Assembly (NCBI GenBank): GCA_021401465.1
Contig: JADDMT010000018.1
Location: 310,001 to 374,000, forward strand
Direction: 5' to 3'
DNA: 64,000 bases
DNA from: Teratosphaeria epicoccoides
Taxonomy: Eukaryota; Ascomycota; Dothideomycetes; Mycosphaerellales; Teratosphaeriaceae
Below the pieces are notes generated by a model that saw only the letters and a program-made list of their open reading frames with translations, had not been told where the DNA came from and searched no databases. The translations under genes and the position numbers were made by a program. Positions 10,536 through 20,314 of this stretch are shown here, in pieces; the stretch's first letter is position 1, and each line of letters opens with the position of its first letter.

Positions 10536-10574
10536 GAACTTTCCGGCTGTTTCTAGAAGATATCGTCACGTGAC
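10536..10574 (-). promoter_or_regulatory. Heat-shock element with adjacent palindromic E-box, upstream of the Hsp20 gene
   Basis: GAA at 10536, TTC at 10541, TTC at 10551 and GAA at 10556 fall on an exact 5-bp grid; only the unit at 10546 is degenerate. This is the spacing bound by heat-shock factor trimers (nGAAnnTTCn). The 10-bp palindrome GTCACGTGAC (10565-10574), a CACGTG bHLH-type site, follows directly. The block is about 225-265 bp upstream of the Hsp20 ATG. Binding is inferred from motif knowledge only. Confidence 0.7.
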
Positions 10575-11603
10575 CCTCGATGGCGAATACCCTGCTAGCA
10601 CCTCTCATTCCCAGCACATCGACCTTCAGGGCGTGATGCACCGCTGCTCCGGATCGACTACTACGATAGATAGCACATTTGTCTGACTTACAACATACCG
10701 GCCTTTGGGAACGGCAAACTCATGCGATCCTGCACCACCGTTTCGTAACGACTGACGATGTCCATCAGTCCATTACCGGCTGATTGGCTGACGTATTTGA
10801 GTCCTTGTCAACCCGACGAGCTATTTGTAACAACAGCAGAGATGAACGATGATCCCGTTGACTGCTCCATGTCAAGTTCCGACCCCACCTGTCTACCAGT
10901 TGACTGACTGGTTGACTGATGGCAGCACTGCTCAACAAAAGTCGATGCAAAGCAACGCCGTCAACGCAATCTCGCTACAGACAGTACCGCCGACGTTGCA
11001 TCGAAAATATGCATCGACTTTGAAAAATGCTCTCTTGGAGGTCACCGTTGGCGGTTTACTCAATCGGAACAGACCTCGAGACGATATCTGACAGCTTGCG
11101 CCATACCACTGGACGGGCCGCACGTCCCTGCGATGCGTGCCCACTCACCGAGGAAAGCTAGCCGCCATGTAGCGCTCAAGCTTAGCGGCTGCACATGGGA
11201 CGTTTCAGTGCGACATGGCGTGCGAGTGGTGCGACCATACCCGCGCTCATCTTCAATCGCCTCTTGACTGCTCATGATTGGCCACGCCTCCAGAAAGAGC
11301 CACCTTACACACCCGAAGACTTTTGAGGCTCCAATTAGCCGCCTCGCTTGGCTTGCACGCTCCAACCCTGCAGTAGATGTCGGCAGTGATAGTAGTGGCC
11401 ATGCTAGTGGCGCCGCTATATGCAAGCTTACCGCTCAATAACCTTATATATAAGGTACAATGAAGCTTGTCTTGACGTCCTGTGGTCGTTCCGTTCAATT
11501 TGATGTCGTCGATCGTGATTCATTCCACCCAAATGTCTCCGTGCTGGGAGCCGTTGAACTCAAGTCAAGAAAATTAGCACCCCTGGAGTACCAATTGCGA
11601 AAT
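10575..11603. other. Intergenic: distal Hsp20 promoter and KXD1 3' side
   Basis: About 1 kb without a supported gene. It includes a TGACTG-rich patch at 10860-10925 with the short inverted repeat ACCAGT-TGACTG-ACTGGT at 10895-10912. Open frames of up to about 120 codons have no recognisable domain. Confidence 0.5.
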
Positions 11604-12277
11604 CTAATCAGCGGGCGCAGGATATCGCTCTCTCGCGATGCGGTATTGCTCTGGATATTTGCGTGCTGCTCGGACGTTCAATGCACTGTTCCAATTAGGA
11701 ATGAAGTTTGTGGTTATCGCAGCCAGCTCTTGGCGACTCACCCGACTTTCTTCTGCGTCCATTCCAAATCGCGTTGCACATCTTTTGCCGCTTGCATGCC
11801 TTCTGAGAAGTTGGCTCTGGTTTTGGCGAGTCTTGCGCGTGCTTGTGCTTGCAGAGCCAGCAGCTCCCTGTTTTTGGCATTGAGCTCGCCAGACCTTGAC
11901 GATTGTTAGTCATCAGTCACCCGCGACGTTCGTGTGATGACCCACATTTGCGCCTGCTTAGCCAGACTTCGATCGACCGGAATTGGGTTGTACGCTACCG
12001 TTAAGCGGTCGTTCATATAGTCCAACAGATCGACGCTGGTAGCGCCGGCCGTCGAGCTGTCATAGTCGCTGCCGCCATAATTGCTGGAGGCTGAAGAGTA
12101 TAGTCCTGCGCCGGTCGATGAGACACTTTCTGGCCTTTCCGGAGGCGATGCTGAAAGCTGGCTATAAGCCGATGAGTGACGCTGGTGACGAGGAGCAATG
12201 TTCTGTGGTGGTGCTTTGCTCGGGACGTCAACAGGCAACGTCCCCGTTGGTCGATACTGGTAATATGAAGACGACAT
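11604..12277 (-). CDS. KXD1: KxDL-domain protein Kxd1 (BLOC-1-related endosomal complex)
   Basis: Kxd1 is a small coiled-coil subunit of the BLOC-1 complex on endosomes. There are three exons: 11946-12277, 11742-11894 and 11604-11685, with introns of 51 bp (ACTAAC branch) and 56 bp (GTGAGT donor). The joined protein is 188 residues. The N terminus is Ser/Tyr/Pro-rich and disordered (MSSSYYQYRPTGTLPV). The conserved part reads LAKQAQ-MSGELNAKNRELLALQ, a helix through RDLEWTQKKV, then LNVRAARKYPEQYR and the end PAPAD. The family KxDL motif appears as QRDL. All phases agree (2,2). Most of the functional domain lies in exons 2 and 3, which single-frame gene finding would miss. Assignment is from family recall of fungal Kxd1. 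Confidence 0.87.
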
Positions 12278-15200
12278 ATTGTCAGGCTATGTATGAAGTA
12301 TGAGTCGGAGAGAGTAAGTAGGTAGATCGGATGCCAAGCAGCCAGGTCAACGCTTGAGAAGTGAATACGGGAGGACAGCAAACAGGAGAGGATGCACTTG
12401 CTCGTTGTCTGATACTGTTCTCACACTTTATACCTAGGCAGAAAGGCTTCCGGCAGCCATTCCCGCTGTCTCCACGGCGACGTGCACCTGTCATGTGCAA
12501 GTGTTGGCGTGATGGGATTCAGCGTTACCCATGACTCCACGCAATCAGCACCTTGGTTGGAGGTCCATCACACCATGAGGTAAGGATAAGACCTCGATGT
12601 GGGCCTAGGCCTGGCAGGTAGCGTCGATTGAGCCGGATATCGCACTGCCTTGACAGGCTGCCTACGAAGCTACGTATTAGCTGCAGGCTCGCAGGAACAA
12701 TTGGCGATGTTAACGAGTCTGTATTGGTGGACCAAGACGCGATATCGCGCGAGGCATCGCAGGGTGCGGAGACCAGCTTGTAACCGCAGGGAATACCTGC
12801 ATGCTGCAAACGGTGTGCCTCTCCTAGTCCTATCGAGGTAAGTATGAGGAGTCTTGCCGGAACCTAGATGCATGGCGCCCCTGTCCCGTGATGGAGTCTG
12901 TGTTGTCCGGAAGGACATCTTGTCAGCTTGCTTGAAAGTGGATGTGAGGTCGGGACATGGCTAAGGCGCGAATGGCGCTGTACCGATCATTCCGGCTGGT
13001 GCGGCCCAAATGGGACGGTGAAGCCAGCGCATGCAAAGTGACTGTCACTCTAGGTATGCGTTTGCCATGTGCCGCAGCTGTAGCACAGCATCGGTAACGT
13101 CGATGAGGCAAAGTGCTCATGAAGCGAAGTCGTCAGGCGAGCTAACGGACCAACCTAATTTTCATTCATCTCCCAGTAGTCCCAGCTTGACTCAAACTCT
13201 TCAACAGAGTTATACGCCCACTGTTTCAAGGTTGTCGCGTCCAACTCACCGGCTCTTCCTCTGATGAAAGGCGTCCACACAATGTCACAATGCGTCGCCA
13301 GAAGATTTGGCCGGCCCAATGCGCACGACTTCTGCCGTTTCTAAAGTTGGGCCTTCTTGCAGACGCGCCTGATTATTGACGTGTCTGTCAAGCATGTGTA
13401 CTACACGCGCATCATGGCGCAACCTGCCGATGGTGCCTTGGCCATCATACGAATCGATAATTCAATCATTGACGACATGGATCCTTCCGCGCATCGACTG
13501 GCTCTGACAGTGACCACGTCTTCCTTCGGCTCAGTCTGCAGGCAGATAGCTGGCGATCACTCCTTCTATTCCTTGATCATCAGTACAAAGACTCATCCTC
13601 ACGATCCATAGTAGCTGAAAAGAATCACACAGCTCGAACTTCCGTCGCGCAATTCAGCCATGCGGCACTTGACTGTGACCGCTGTGGCACATCGTGGGAT
13701 TACACCAGCTGCAGATCTCAGACATTCACAGCTGGATTACCTTCAAGAAGATGCCTTTGATCGATCGCGCGTGTCGCATAAGCTTGCTCGCCAGACAGCC
13801 AGGAGGCTTGCGTCTTTACACCATGTGCTTCAAAGCCACTAAGTACTGACAGTGTACCTTTCCCTGGAAGCCCGTATTGCTCCCGCGCGAGCTGGCCACT
13901 GAGATGTCGACGCAAAGGTCGTATGCTCAAGGTCAGCGCAACGCAACTCCGCGAGACACCAAGCCTAAGGTGCTTCCGATCAAGATCACAGACAAGAATC
14001 ACGGTCCACCGTCAGGTTCACGACTCCCAGAAAATCAGTTCAGATCTCTTACACGTAGGATTTGTCTGCAGCTTGGATTGACCGTCAGTGCCAAGAGCCG
14101 CACCAGGGGTTCTGTGCGCGCCTGCGGCGTATACAAGAGATATACAAGAGATATGGCAATACCATTGATCGGCCGAGGAGCTGACATGCATTGCTCGTTC
14201 TCAAAGATATTAGGGTTCTTACGAAGTGTGCCTCAAGGGATGTTGTTGCAAGAGCGCGGCACACGGCATGTCATTGCGTGCCTGCACCATATTGCAGTGC
14301 CTCGTCTACTCAGACCTGCCTGGCGTTCTGCGACAGATGCGAGTCCTTGATCATGTTGGAACTGGAACAAGCACCTCATGGATTGGTAAGTTGCAAGAGC
14401 ACCAAGCTTACGGCTCTAAATTTCTTGCATTCGCAACGCCTATGTCAACCTGATGTTCTGGATCGCTTCCCACTAGCGATGTGTCACCAGTCAGGCTGCC
14501 TCATGTGATCACAACGAAGTGCCCCAACCCTCGCCGAAAAGACTTCTTTGCACTCATGCATTCAAGGCTTGCGTGGCGCGCATTGCAGATCACAGGCGGA
14601 ACCAGGTTGGAAATGCCAGGCAGGAATGACGGCCTGTTCTCCAAGCCAGCTGAAAGGATCCACGTTCAGAAGTATCTGCACGACTTCGACCAGTAGGGAC
14701 TGGCCGCGTTCACCGCAACTTGTATCCGCTGCTACTTCAAGTCTCCTCTTTACATCAAAATGATACCTTTCCAGCTTGTCTTCTGCTGATCGACATATCT
14801 TGGGATTAATGTTCGTACCTGGGGCGCTCAATAGCGTGCTCAATGTTCACGGCTGTGCTTCTTCGACAATCTTTGGCGTTTTCTCCAAGAGACACACGTC
14901 ATGTCTCGACGATATAGAGTCTCGAGGATTCGGCATTGGGAGGGCACTAAAAGTACATTTAATTCAACGACAAGCAGCAAAGCGTATACAGTTATGCCGA
15001 TGTCTGCTTGGATAGAATCTTCAAGGAACGCGAGACACGCTGACTGAGGGTGTCGGCAAATGCTGCACAAGAGCATATTAAAGCTTCTGCCTTGGACAAA
15101 CAGAACGGCAACATCCTTAAGTGGGATACCTTGAATCCCGATGCGCTGAATCTGAGAGGCAATAAAGTTTGAGAAAAGGATTGCCCAGATATTGTTGGGT

Positions 15201-16116
15201 GACCATAAGCAGCTGCTAGAGGATCCTGGAGCTGCCACCTGTCGCGTGAGCAAGCAAACCGAACCCGATACTAATCGCTGGATGTGGACACTCTTGTGAT
15301 CCAGACTCGCAGACTCATGCGTGTACGCTCTCCTACTTACATCTTCTATCGCTTCAAGCATTACCGATGTCTCGCTCTCGACTGGAACCTTGGGACACGT
15401 ATGGGATTCGTCAGGTACTCAGACTCAGGAGTTCTGTAAAGCCTGTAAGGCTGATGAGCATGAAGGCCCGTTCCCGGACCTATGCAGGTATCGTCTCTAC
15501 TGTCTTATGCTTTGAAGGTTGCGGCGGAGTGACTTAGCATCCGTTGCTGAGATGTTCATGTTACAGTATATTGACGCTTTGCGCCGGGAGGCCACCTCAA
15601 CAGACATCGATTAATAGCAGCCTCGGTAGCGCGAGTCATTTGCGATTTGAGGGTAGAGATATCATATTAGCTACTCAGCGCAAGTATGGTCTCATTGACG
15701 GGTATCAAAAATTTCAAGGCTTGGTGACCAGCTGATCTTGACTAGTTGATGCTGACAGGTCACCGATAATAACAGTTTTATGTTGGCAGGTTGATGTTGA
15801 ATGCGCCAGTGTGATTGTTGCGATAGATGGACTGTCACCCGCACGATCTACCAACTTCATGCGACGTATCCTGATGCTGGCATGCGATTGCGTCAGTCAT
15901 TCAAAAAGCTCACGGGCAGCAGATTACATGTAGCGGAGGTGTTCATGCCTGGTTAGAGTGACGGCTACTTAAATCGATTGATGCTTATTAAGCAGAATTT
16001 GACGGCCTCTACTCTGCTTTCATGGTGATGCCTTGACAGCATGACACAAAGATAGAGTCCCTTCTAGCATATTGCCGCCGTTCCCTGGAGACTGTGCCAC
16101 ACGCGCGTTGATTATC
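12278..16116. other. 3.8-kb gene-free stretch between KXD1 and SEC18
   Basis: This is the longest gap in the window, between two divergently transcribed genes. Open frames of up to about 173 codons (minus, 14840-15361) occur but none shows a domain, a low-complexity coding signature or a sensible exon chain. A perfect 11-bp tandem duplication (ATACAAGAGAT twice) is at 14130-14151. Base composition is mixed, not strongly AT-rich, so classic RIP-ruined transposon DNA is not evident. Promoters of both neighbours must be here. Confidence 0.45.
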
Positions 16117-18495
16117 ATGTTCAACCGGGACAACCTCTTTGGGTCGAGAGGCCAACAACCGCCGCCGCCAGGGCAGCGCCAGCCGGACCCTCGATACCAG
16201 CAACGGCCAAACTACGACCAAGAGAAGATTGTGAGGGCGCCACAACAGCACCATAGCGGCGGGCGATTACATTTGAGACCAGCGAAGAGTCCGGACAACA
16301 GCTATACCTTCGGCAATCTATGCGCTGTTAGCGCTCAGGACATTCCGCCAAGCAGAGACCGACAGGATGTGTACCTCCTGATCAATGCAAAATACGTGCT
16401 ATCGGCGCGCCCATTACCCTCCTTCCCACCGGGCCACATCAGCTTGAACGATGCGCAAAGGACGTGGATGCAGGTCGCGCTTACGGATGTCGTGGAGGTA
16501 GAACAGTATGACCCGTTCAGCCAAGGGCCACAGAGCTATTTGGGAGCAATGGATGTGGAAGTGGGCTTCGCAGGGAAGAAGAGCACAGACGTACCCTATG
16601 ATCAGGACGAGCTGGGGCAGGCATTTGTGTCTACATTCAAGAACCAGGTCTTCGCGCCCGGTCAGCAGCTGTTGATGGACTTCAAGAGCATCCCGCTTCG
16701 CATGATGATCAAGACCGTAGAGCTAGTCGACATGTCTGCGTTGCACGGAGGAGGACAAGGAGCGCAGCCAGCGACTCACCCGACCGCGAGAGGCATACTC
16801 ACACCAGAGACGGGCATCAATTACTACAAGGATGCAAGGACGCCAATCAACCTCAAGGGCTCAACTAGGCGGCCGGCTGCAAACAGTGTAGTGCGTCCTG
16901 ACTTCAAATTTGAGGATCTTGGTATTGGTGGTCTAGACAAGGAGTTCAGTGATATCTTTCGACGGGCCTTCGCGTCCCGGATATTACCTCCAGGCCTGGT
17001 CGATCAGATGGGCATCAATCATGTCCGTGGCATTCTGCTGTATGGTCCTCCTGGTACTGGTAAGACTTTGATTGCTCGTCAAATTGGCAAAATGCTCAAC
17101 GCACGTGAGCCGAAGGTCATCAACGGTCCTGAGGTGCTGAACAAGTACGTTGGTCAATCTGAAGAGAACATTCGCAAGTTGTTTGCGGACGCGGAGAAGG
17201 AGCAGAAGGAGAAAGGCGACGAGTCTGGGTTGCACATCATCATTTTCGATGAGCTCGATGCAGTATGCAAACAGCGTGGTTCAGGGGCTGGTGGTGGAAC
17301 AGGCGTTGGTGACAGCGTGGTTAACCAGCTGCTGTCAAAACTCGATGGTGTCGAGCAGCTGAACAATATCTTGCTTATTGGTATGACGAACCGGAAGGAC
17401 ATGATCGACGAGGCATTGCTGCGCGCTGGTCGTCTTGAAGTGCACCTCGAGATCTCACTTCCCGACGAGCATGGCCGTCAACAAATTCTGAAGATTCACA
17501 CGTCCAAGATGGCGTCCCATGGCAAGATGGCATCCGACGTTAACCTCGCGGAGCTGGCGAAGCTTACGAGAAACTTCTCTGGCGCTGAGATCGGTGGCCT
17601 GGTCAAGTCAGCCAGCTCATTTGCGCTACAACGCCACATCAAAGGCGGTACAGTGGCAGCGCTGACTGACGACATCGCGCAGATACAGGTACATATGGCC
17701 GATTTCGAGAATGCGTTGACTGAAGTGCACCCGCTCTTTGGTGTCAGTGAGGAGGATCTTGAGCGTGCAGTTGAAGGCGGTGTCCTCCACTTCTCGCCCA
17801 CCATCGACAGGATTTTGAACGAAGGTCGCGAGCTGATCGGCATGGTTTCAACCGGCTCCACCCCTCTGATGTCTGTGTTGCTCCATGGTCCAGAAGGGAG
17901 TGGCAAGACGGCTTTGGCAGCCAAGATCGCCATGGACTCCGAGTTTCCATTCGTCCGTCTCGTTCGGCCAGTCGATATGTCTGGCATGACTGAGCTTCAG
18001 AAGATACAACATCTCTCAAAGGTGTTTACAGATGCTTACAAGTCACCTTTGAATATTTTGGTCCTAGACAACATCGAGCTCCTTTGTGACTGGTTCGACA
18101 TCGGTCCTCGCTTTTCAGCAGGAGTCGTGGCAGCTCTCAAGGGTTTTATGAAGAACAAGCCACCTAAGGGTCGTCCGCTGCTGATCATCGGTACCACGTC
18201 TGAGCGCACGGTATTGAAACAGCTGAAACTCACGTTCGATGCGGAGATTCCTGTGCCCAACGTGCAAACACCAGGCGAGCTGGCCCTTATCATGCATGAA
18301 TCCAGGCGATTCGACCAGCAAGACGTACAGAGAGCATTGGATGATATAAAGACTGCTACAGGCAGCGACAGAGTAAACGTTGGCGTGCGCCAGATCTTGA
18401 ATTGCATCAACTGGTCGATGCAGGTGAATGATGATAGAGCAGGGAGGTTTGCCGAGCTCATTAGCACTTCTGCGGCGGCAAATGCTGCCTACTAG
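16117..18495 (+). CDS. SEC18: Sec18/NSF, AAA ATPase that disassembles SNARE complexes
   Basis: Sec18 uses ATP to recycle SNARE complexes after membrane fusion throughout the secretory and endocytic routes. One exon gives 792 residues from ATG 16117 (MFNRDNLFG); the upstream extension of the frame begins only with TTG. Order: a Pro/Gln-rich start, N domain to about 260, D1 AAA domain with Walker A GPPGTGKT at 310-317, DE-box IIFDELDAVC and the NRKDMIDEALLRAGR arginine-finger region, then D2 with GPEGSGKT at 591-598 and a DNIE Walker B. D2 is the weaker ATPase in the family, consistent with its divergent motifs. Length is slightly above yeast Sec18. Confidence 0.96.
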   Translation: MFNRDNLFGSRGQQPPPPGQRQPDPRYQQRPNYDQEKIVRAPQQHHSGGRLHLRPAKSPDNSYTFGNLCAVSAQDIPPSRDRQDVYLLINAKYVLSARPLPSFPPGHISLNDAQRTWMQVALTDVVEVEQYDPFSQGPQSYLGAMDVEVGFAGKKSTDVPYDQDELGQAFVSTFKNQVFAPGQQLLMDFKSIPLRMMIKTVELVDMSALHGGGQGAQPATHPTARGILTPETGINYYKDARTPINLKGSTRRPAANSVVRPDFKFEDLGIGGLDKEFSDIFRRAFASRILPPGLVDQMGINHVRGILLYGPPGTGKTLIARQIGKMLNAREPKVINGPEVLNKYVGQSEENIRKLFADAEKEQKEKGDESGLHIIIFDELDAVCKQRGSGAGGGTGVGDSVVNQLLSKLDGVEQLNNILLIGMTNRKDMIDEALLRAGRLEVHLEISLPDEHGRQQILKIHTSKMASHGKMASDVNLAELAKLTRNFSGAEIGGLVKSASSFALQRHIKGGTVAALTDDIAQIQVHMADFENALTEVHPLFGVSEEDLERAVEGGVLHFSPTIDRILNEGRELIGMVSTGSTPLMSVLLHGPEGSGKTALAAKIAMDSEFPFVRLVRPVDMSGMTELQKIQHLSKVFTDAYKSPLNILVLDNIELLCDWFDIGPRFSAGVVAALKGFMKNKPPKGRPLLIIGTTSERTVLKQLKLTFDAEIPVPNVQTPGELALIMHESRRFDQQDVQRALDDIKTATGSDRVNVGVRQILNCINWSMQVNDDRAGRFAELISTSAAANAAY

Positions 18496-18830
18496 AGTAG
18501 TGAGGCGGTCGACGGATGAGTCAGTCGATGATAGTGACATCAAACAACGAGAATCAAGTCCTCTCGATAATCAGGGTAAAAGTGACGGACTCGGTGACAT
18601 GCTTATAAGACGCCAGGTGGTCAGTCGGATTTGATGTCTACTTCAACGTGACTTCTATCATAAGATTTGTTCGAAAGACTGACAGGATGTCAAACTCTTG
18701 ACCTCTGCATCATCAGCCACGTCAACGGTGATTTGGTCCGTGGCTGACGGTTGATATGACTATCAGACATGGCTGAGGCTGGCATTGACATTGATCGACG
18801 CGGGACACGAATGACCGGTGACAGCGGTCG

Positions 18831-18869
18831 TTGGTGACTCGAATGGTTGGTGACGCGAGTGGTTGGTGA
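18831..18869. repeat. 16-bp minisatellite, about 2.4 copies
   Basis: Unit 1 TTGGTGACTCGAATGG (18831-18846) is followed by TTGGTGACGCGAGTGG (18847-18862) and a partial TTGGTGA. The two full units differ at two positions. Confidence 0.8.
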
Positions 18870-18982
18870 GATGATCTGATCGTTGACGTGGCTCCCAGTC
18901 GACAGGAGTGTTAGCTGACCATGTGGCTGTAACAGAGTTGATTCTTGTCATGGGGGACTGGATAGTGACTGCTGGACGGGTT

Positions 18983-19028
18983 TTGACATGACTGATCTAA
19001 CGCTTCGACAGTCCTTGACATGACTGAT
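18983..19028. repeat. 14-mer TTGACATGACTGAT, two direct copies
   Basis: The word occurs at 18983-18996 and 19015-19028 (32 bp apart). Its exact reverse complement recurs 32.7 kb away at 51773-51786. Confidence 0.8.
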
Positions 19029-19543
19029 TGTGCCATGACCATGGACTTCCGGAATGACTAAATGTCATTTTTGATGGTGATATGACCGACCATTGATTGT
19101 CGGTGGAATGAGTGATATGATTGGTGTTTGACCTAAGCATAGGTAAGTATCGCTCATGCACTATTTTGACGGGCATGACTTTTACTGGCCGGGATACCTT
19201 GAACCAGCAATTTGACTCGAGAATCTCGCAGGCAATTTGCTGGATCGCACGGTTCAGCCTCAGCACCGGAATAGCTTGCGTTCTCGACAACACAAGCAAA
19301 GCCGTCCCCGCAGCTGTTTTCAAGAGCTTTGGAGGCCACAGGGTTCAAGCTCTCATTTATATGCAATGGCCCGCCACCCTCTCTGCCAACAAACAGTTCC
19401 TGCATCGCCAGGGCAGCTGAAGAAGTCTGAAGTGCACAGTCGCACTCCGTCGCATCCATAAGGACCTTTCCCACTCAATTCCTTTTCTTCTTCTTGGCCA
19501 TGGAGCTCAAAGCTTACTCATTGTCAACCAGAAATCTCGCAGG

Positions 19544-20037
19544 ATGACACTCTTCAACAACTTGAAGGCGCGGGTCTGCACGGTGTTCCTGCTGCTAGTC
19601 AATACGCAGCTTGGTCAAAGCAACGCTCTCCCGCAGCAAGATCCGTCAGACGTGGATCACAGCCGGGCACGCACATTCTTTGTCAGCCTCAATGGTAAGT
19701 CATACCTGCTGCTGGACTCAATGATCGATGCAAAGCCTCATACCACACAGAACTGCTTCGTCGCGACTACTACTATGGCGACGGCTATGGGTACGGCTGG
19801 CACCTGTCTCCAGGAGCCATCGCTGGTATCGTCATTGGCAGCATCGCGGGCGCTTTGCTGCTCCTGCTGCTCTGTTGCCTGTTAGTCGGAGGAATCGGAG
19901 GAGCGGGCGCGAGGCGTCGGAGGTACTGGTATGGCAACCGAGCTCCGGCAACAAGGACAAGATATGTCAGCAGGAGTCGATCGAGTCGGTCGAGTCGACC
20001 ACGGAGTTCGACGAGGACGAGAATTGTATATCGTTGA
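19544..20037 (+). CDS. Unknown single-pass membrane protein with signal peptide and Ser/Arg tail
   Basis: I do not recognise a named family. There are two exons, 19544-19694 and 19751-20037 (56-bp intron, GTAAGT donor, CACACAG acceptor), giving 145 residues. Residues 1-28 look like a signal peptide (VCTVFLLLVNTQLGQSNA). A Tyr/Gly-rich stretch (RRDYYYGDGYGYGWHL) leads into the membrane segment SPGAIAGIVIGSIAGALLLL with CC following, then a strongly basic tail with RRRR and SRSRSSRSSRPRSS, ending VYR. Orientation would be tail-in by the positive-inside rule. The gene at 28075-28785 has the same membrane segment and Ser/Arg tail. Coding support is the clean splice and the domain logic; function is unknown. 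Confidence 0.72.
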
Positions 20038-20314
20038 GGGACGGAAGGCCAATATTTGAACATACATTGCTCAAATTTGGGTCGTGGCATGACAGCTGGT
20101 CACCTGGACGATAGAATGGAAAGTTTTGGCTGGAATTATTCATCATCTCCTGTTTCGTAGATGTATCTCGACCTCGATTTTGAAGCCGAATGCTGTGCCA
20201 ACGCCGTATGCATGCTGCAAGCCCAACAGTCCTCTGTACATATCATTGTCGCGTTCCATAAGCTTACGCGGGCCCAATAGCAATGTGATGTATAAACCTA
20301 AGATAAATAGCTGT

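Larger units (their letters stand above)
18496..19543. other. Intergenic TGAC-rich repeat tract
   Basis: About 1 kb dominated by TGAC, GACTG and TTGGTGA words from about 18520 to 19110. No gene is supported. It holds the minisatellite and the 14-mer repeats listed separately. Confidence 0.55.

Noticed and set aside
13357..13842. Small plus-strand frames in the KXD1-SEC18 gap
   Set aside because: Each under 90 codons, no shared phase across plausible splice sites, no family resemblance.
14840..15361. 173-codon minus-strand frame in the large gap
   Set aside because: No domain, no conserved block, no splice context. Could be chance in a 3.8-kb spacer.
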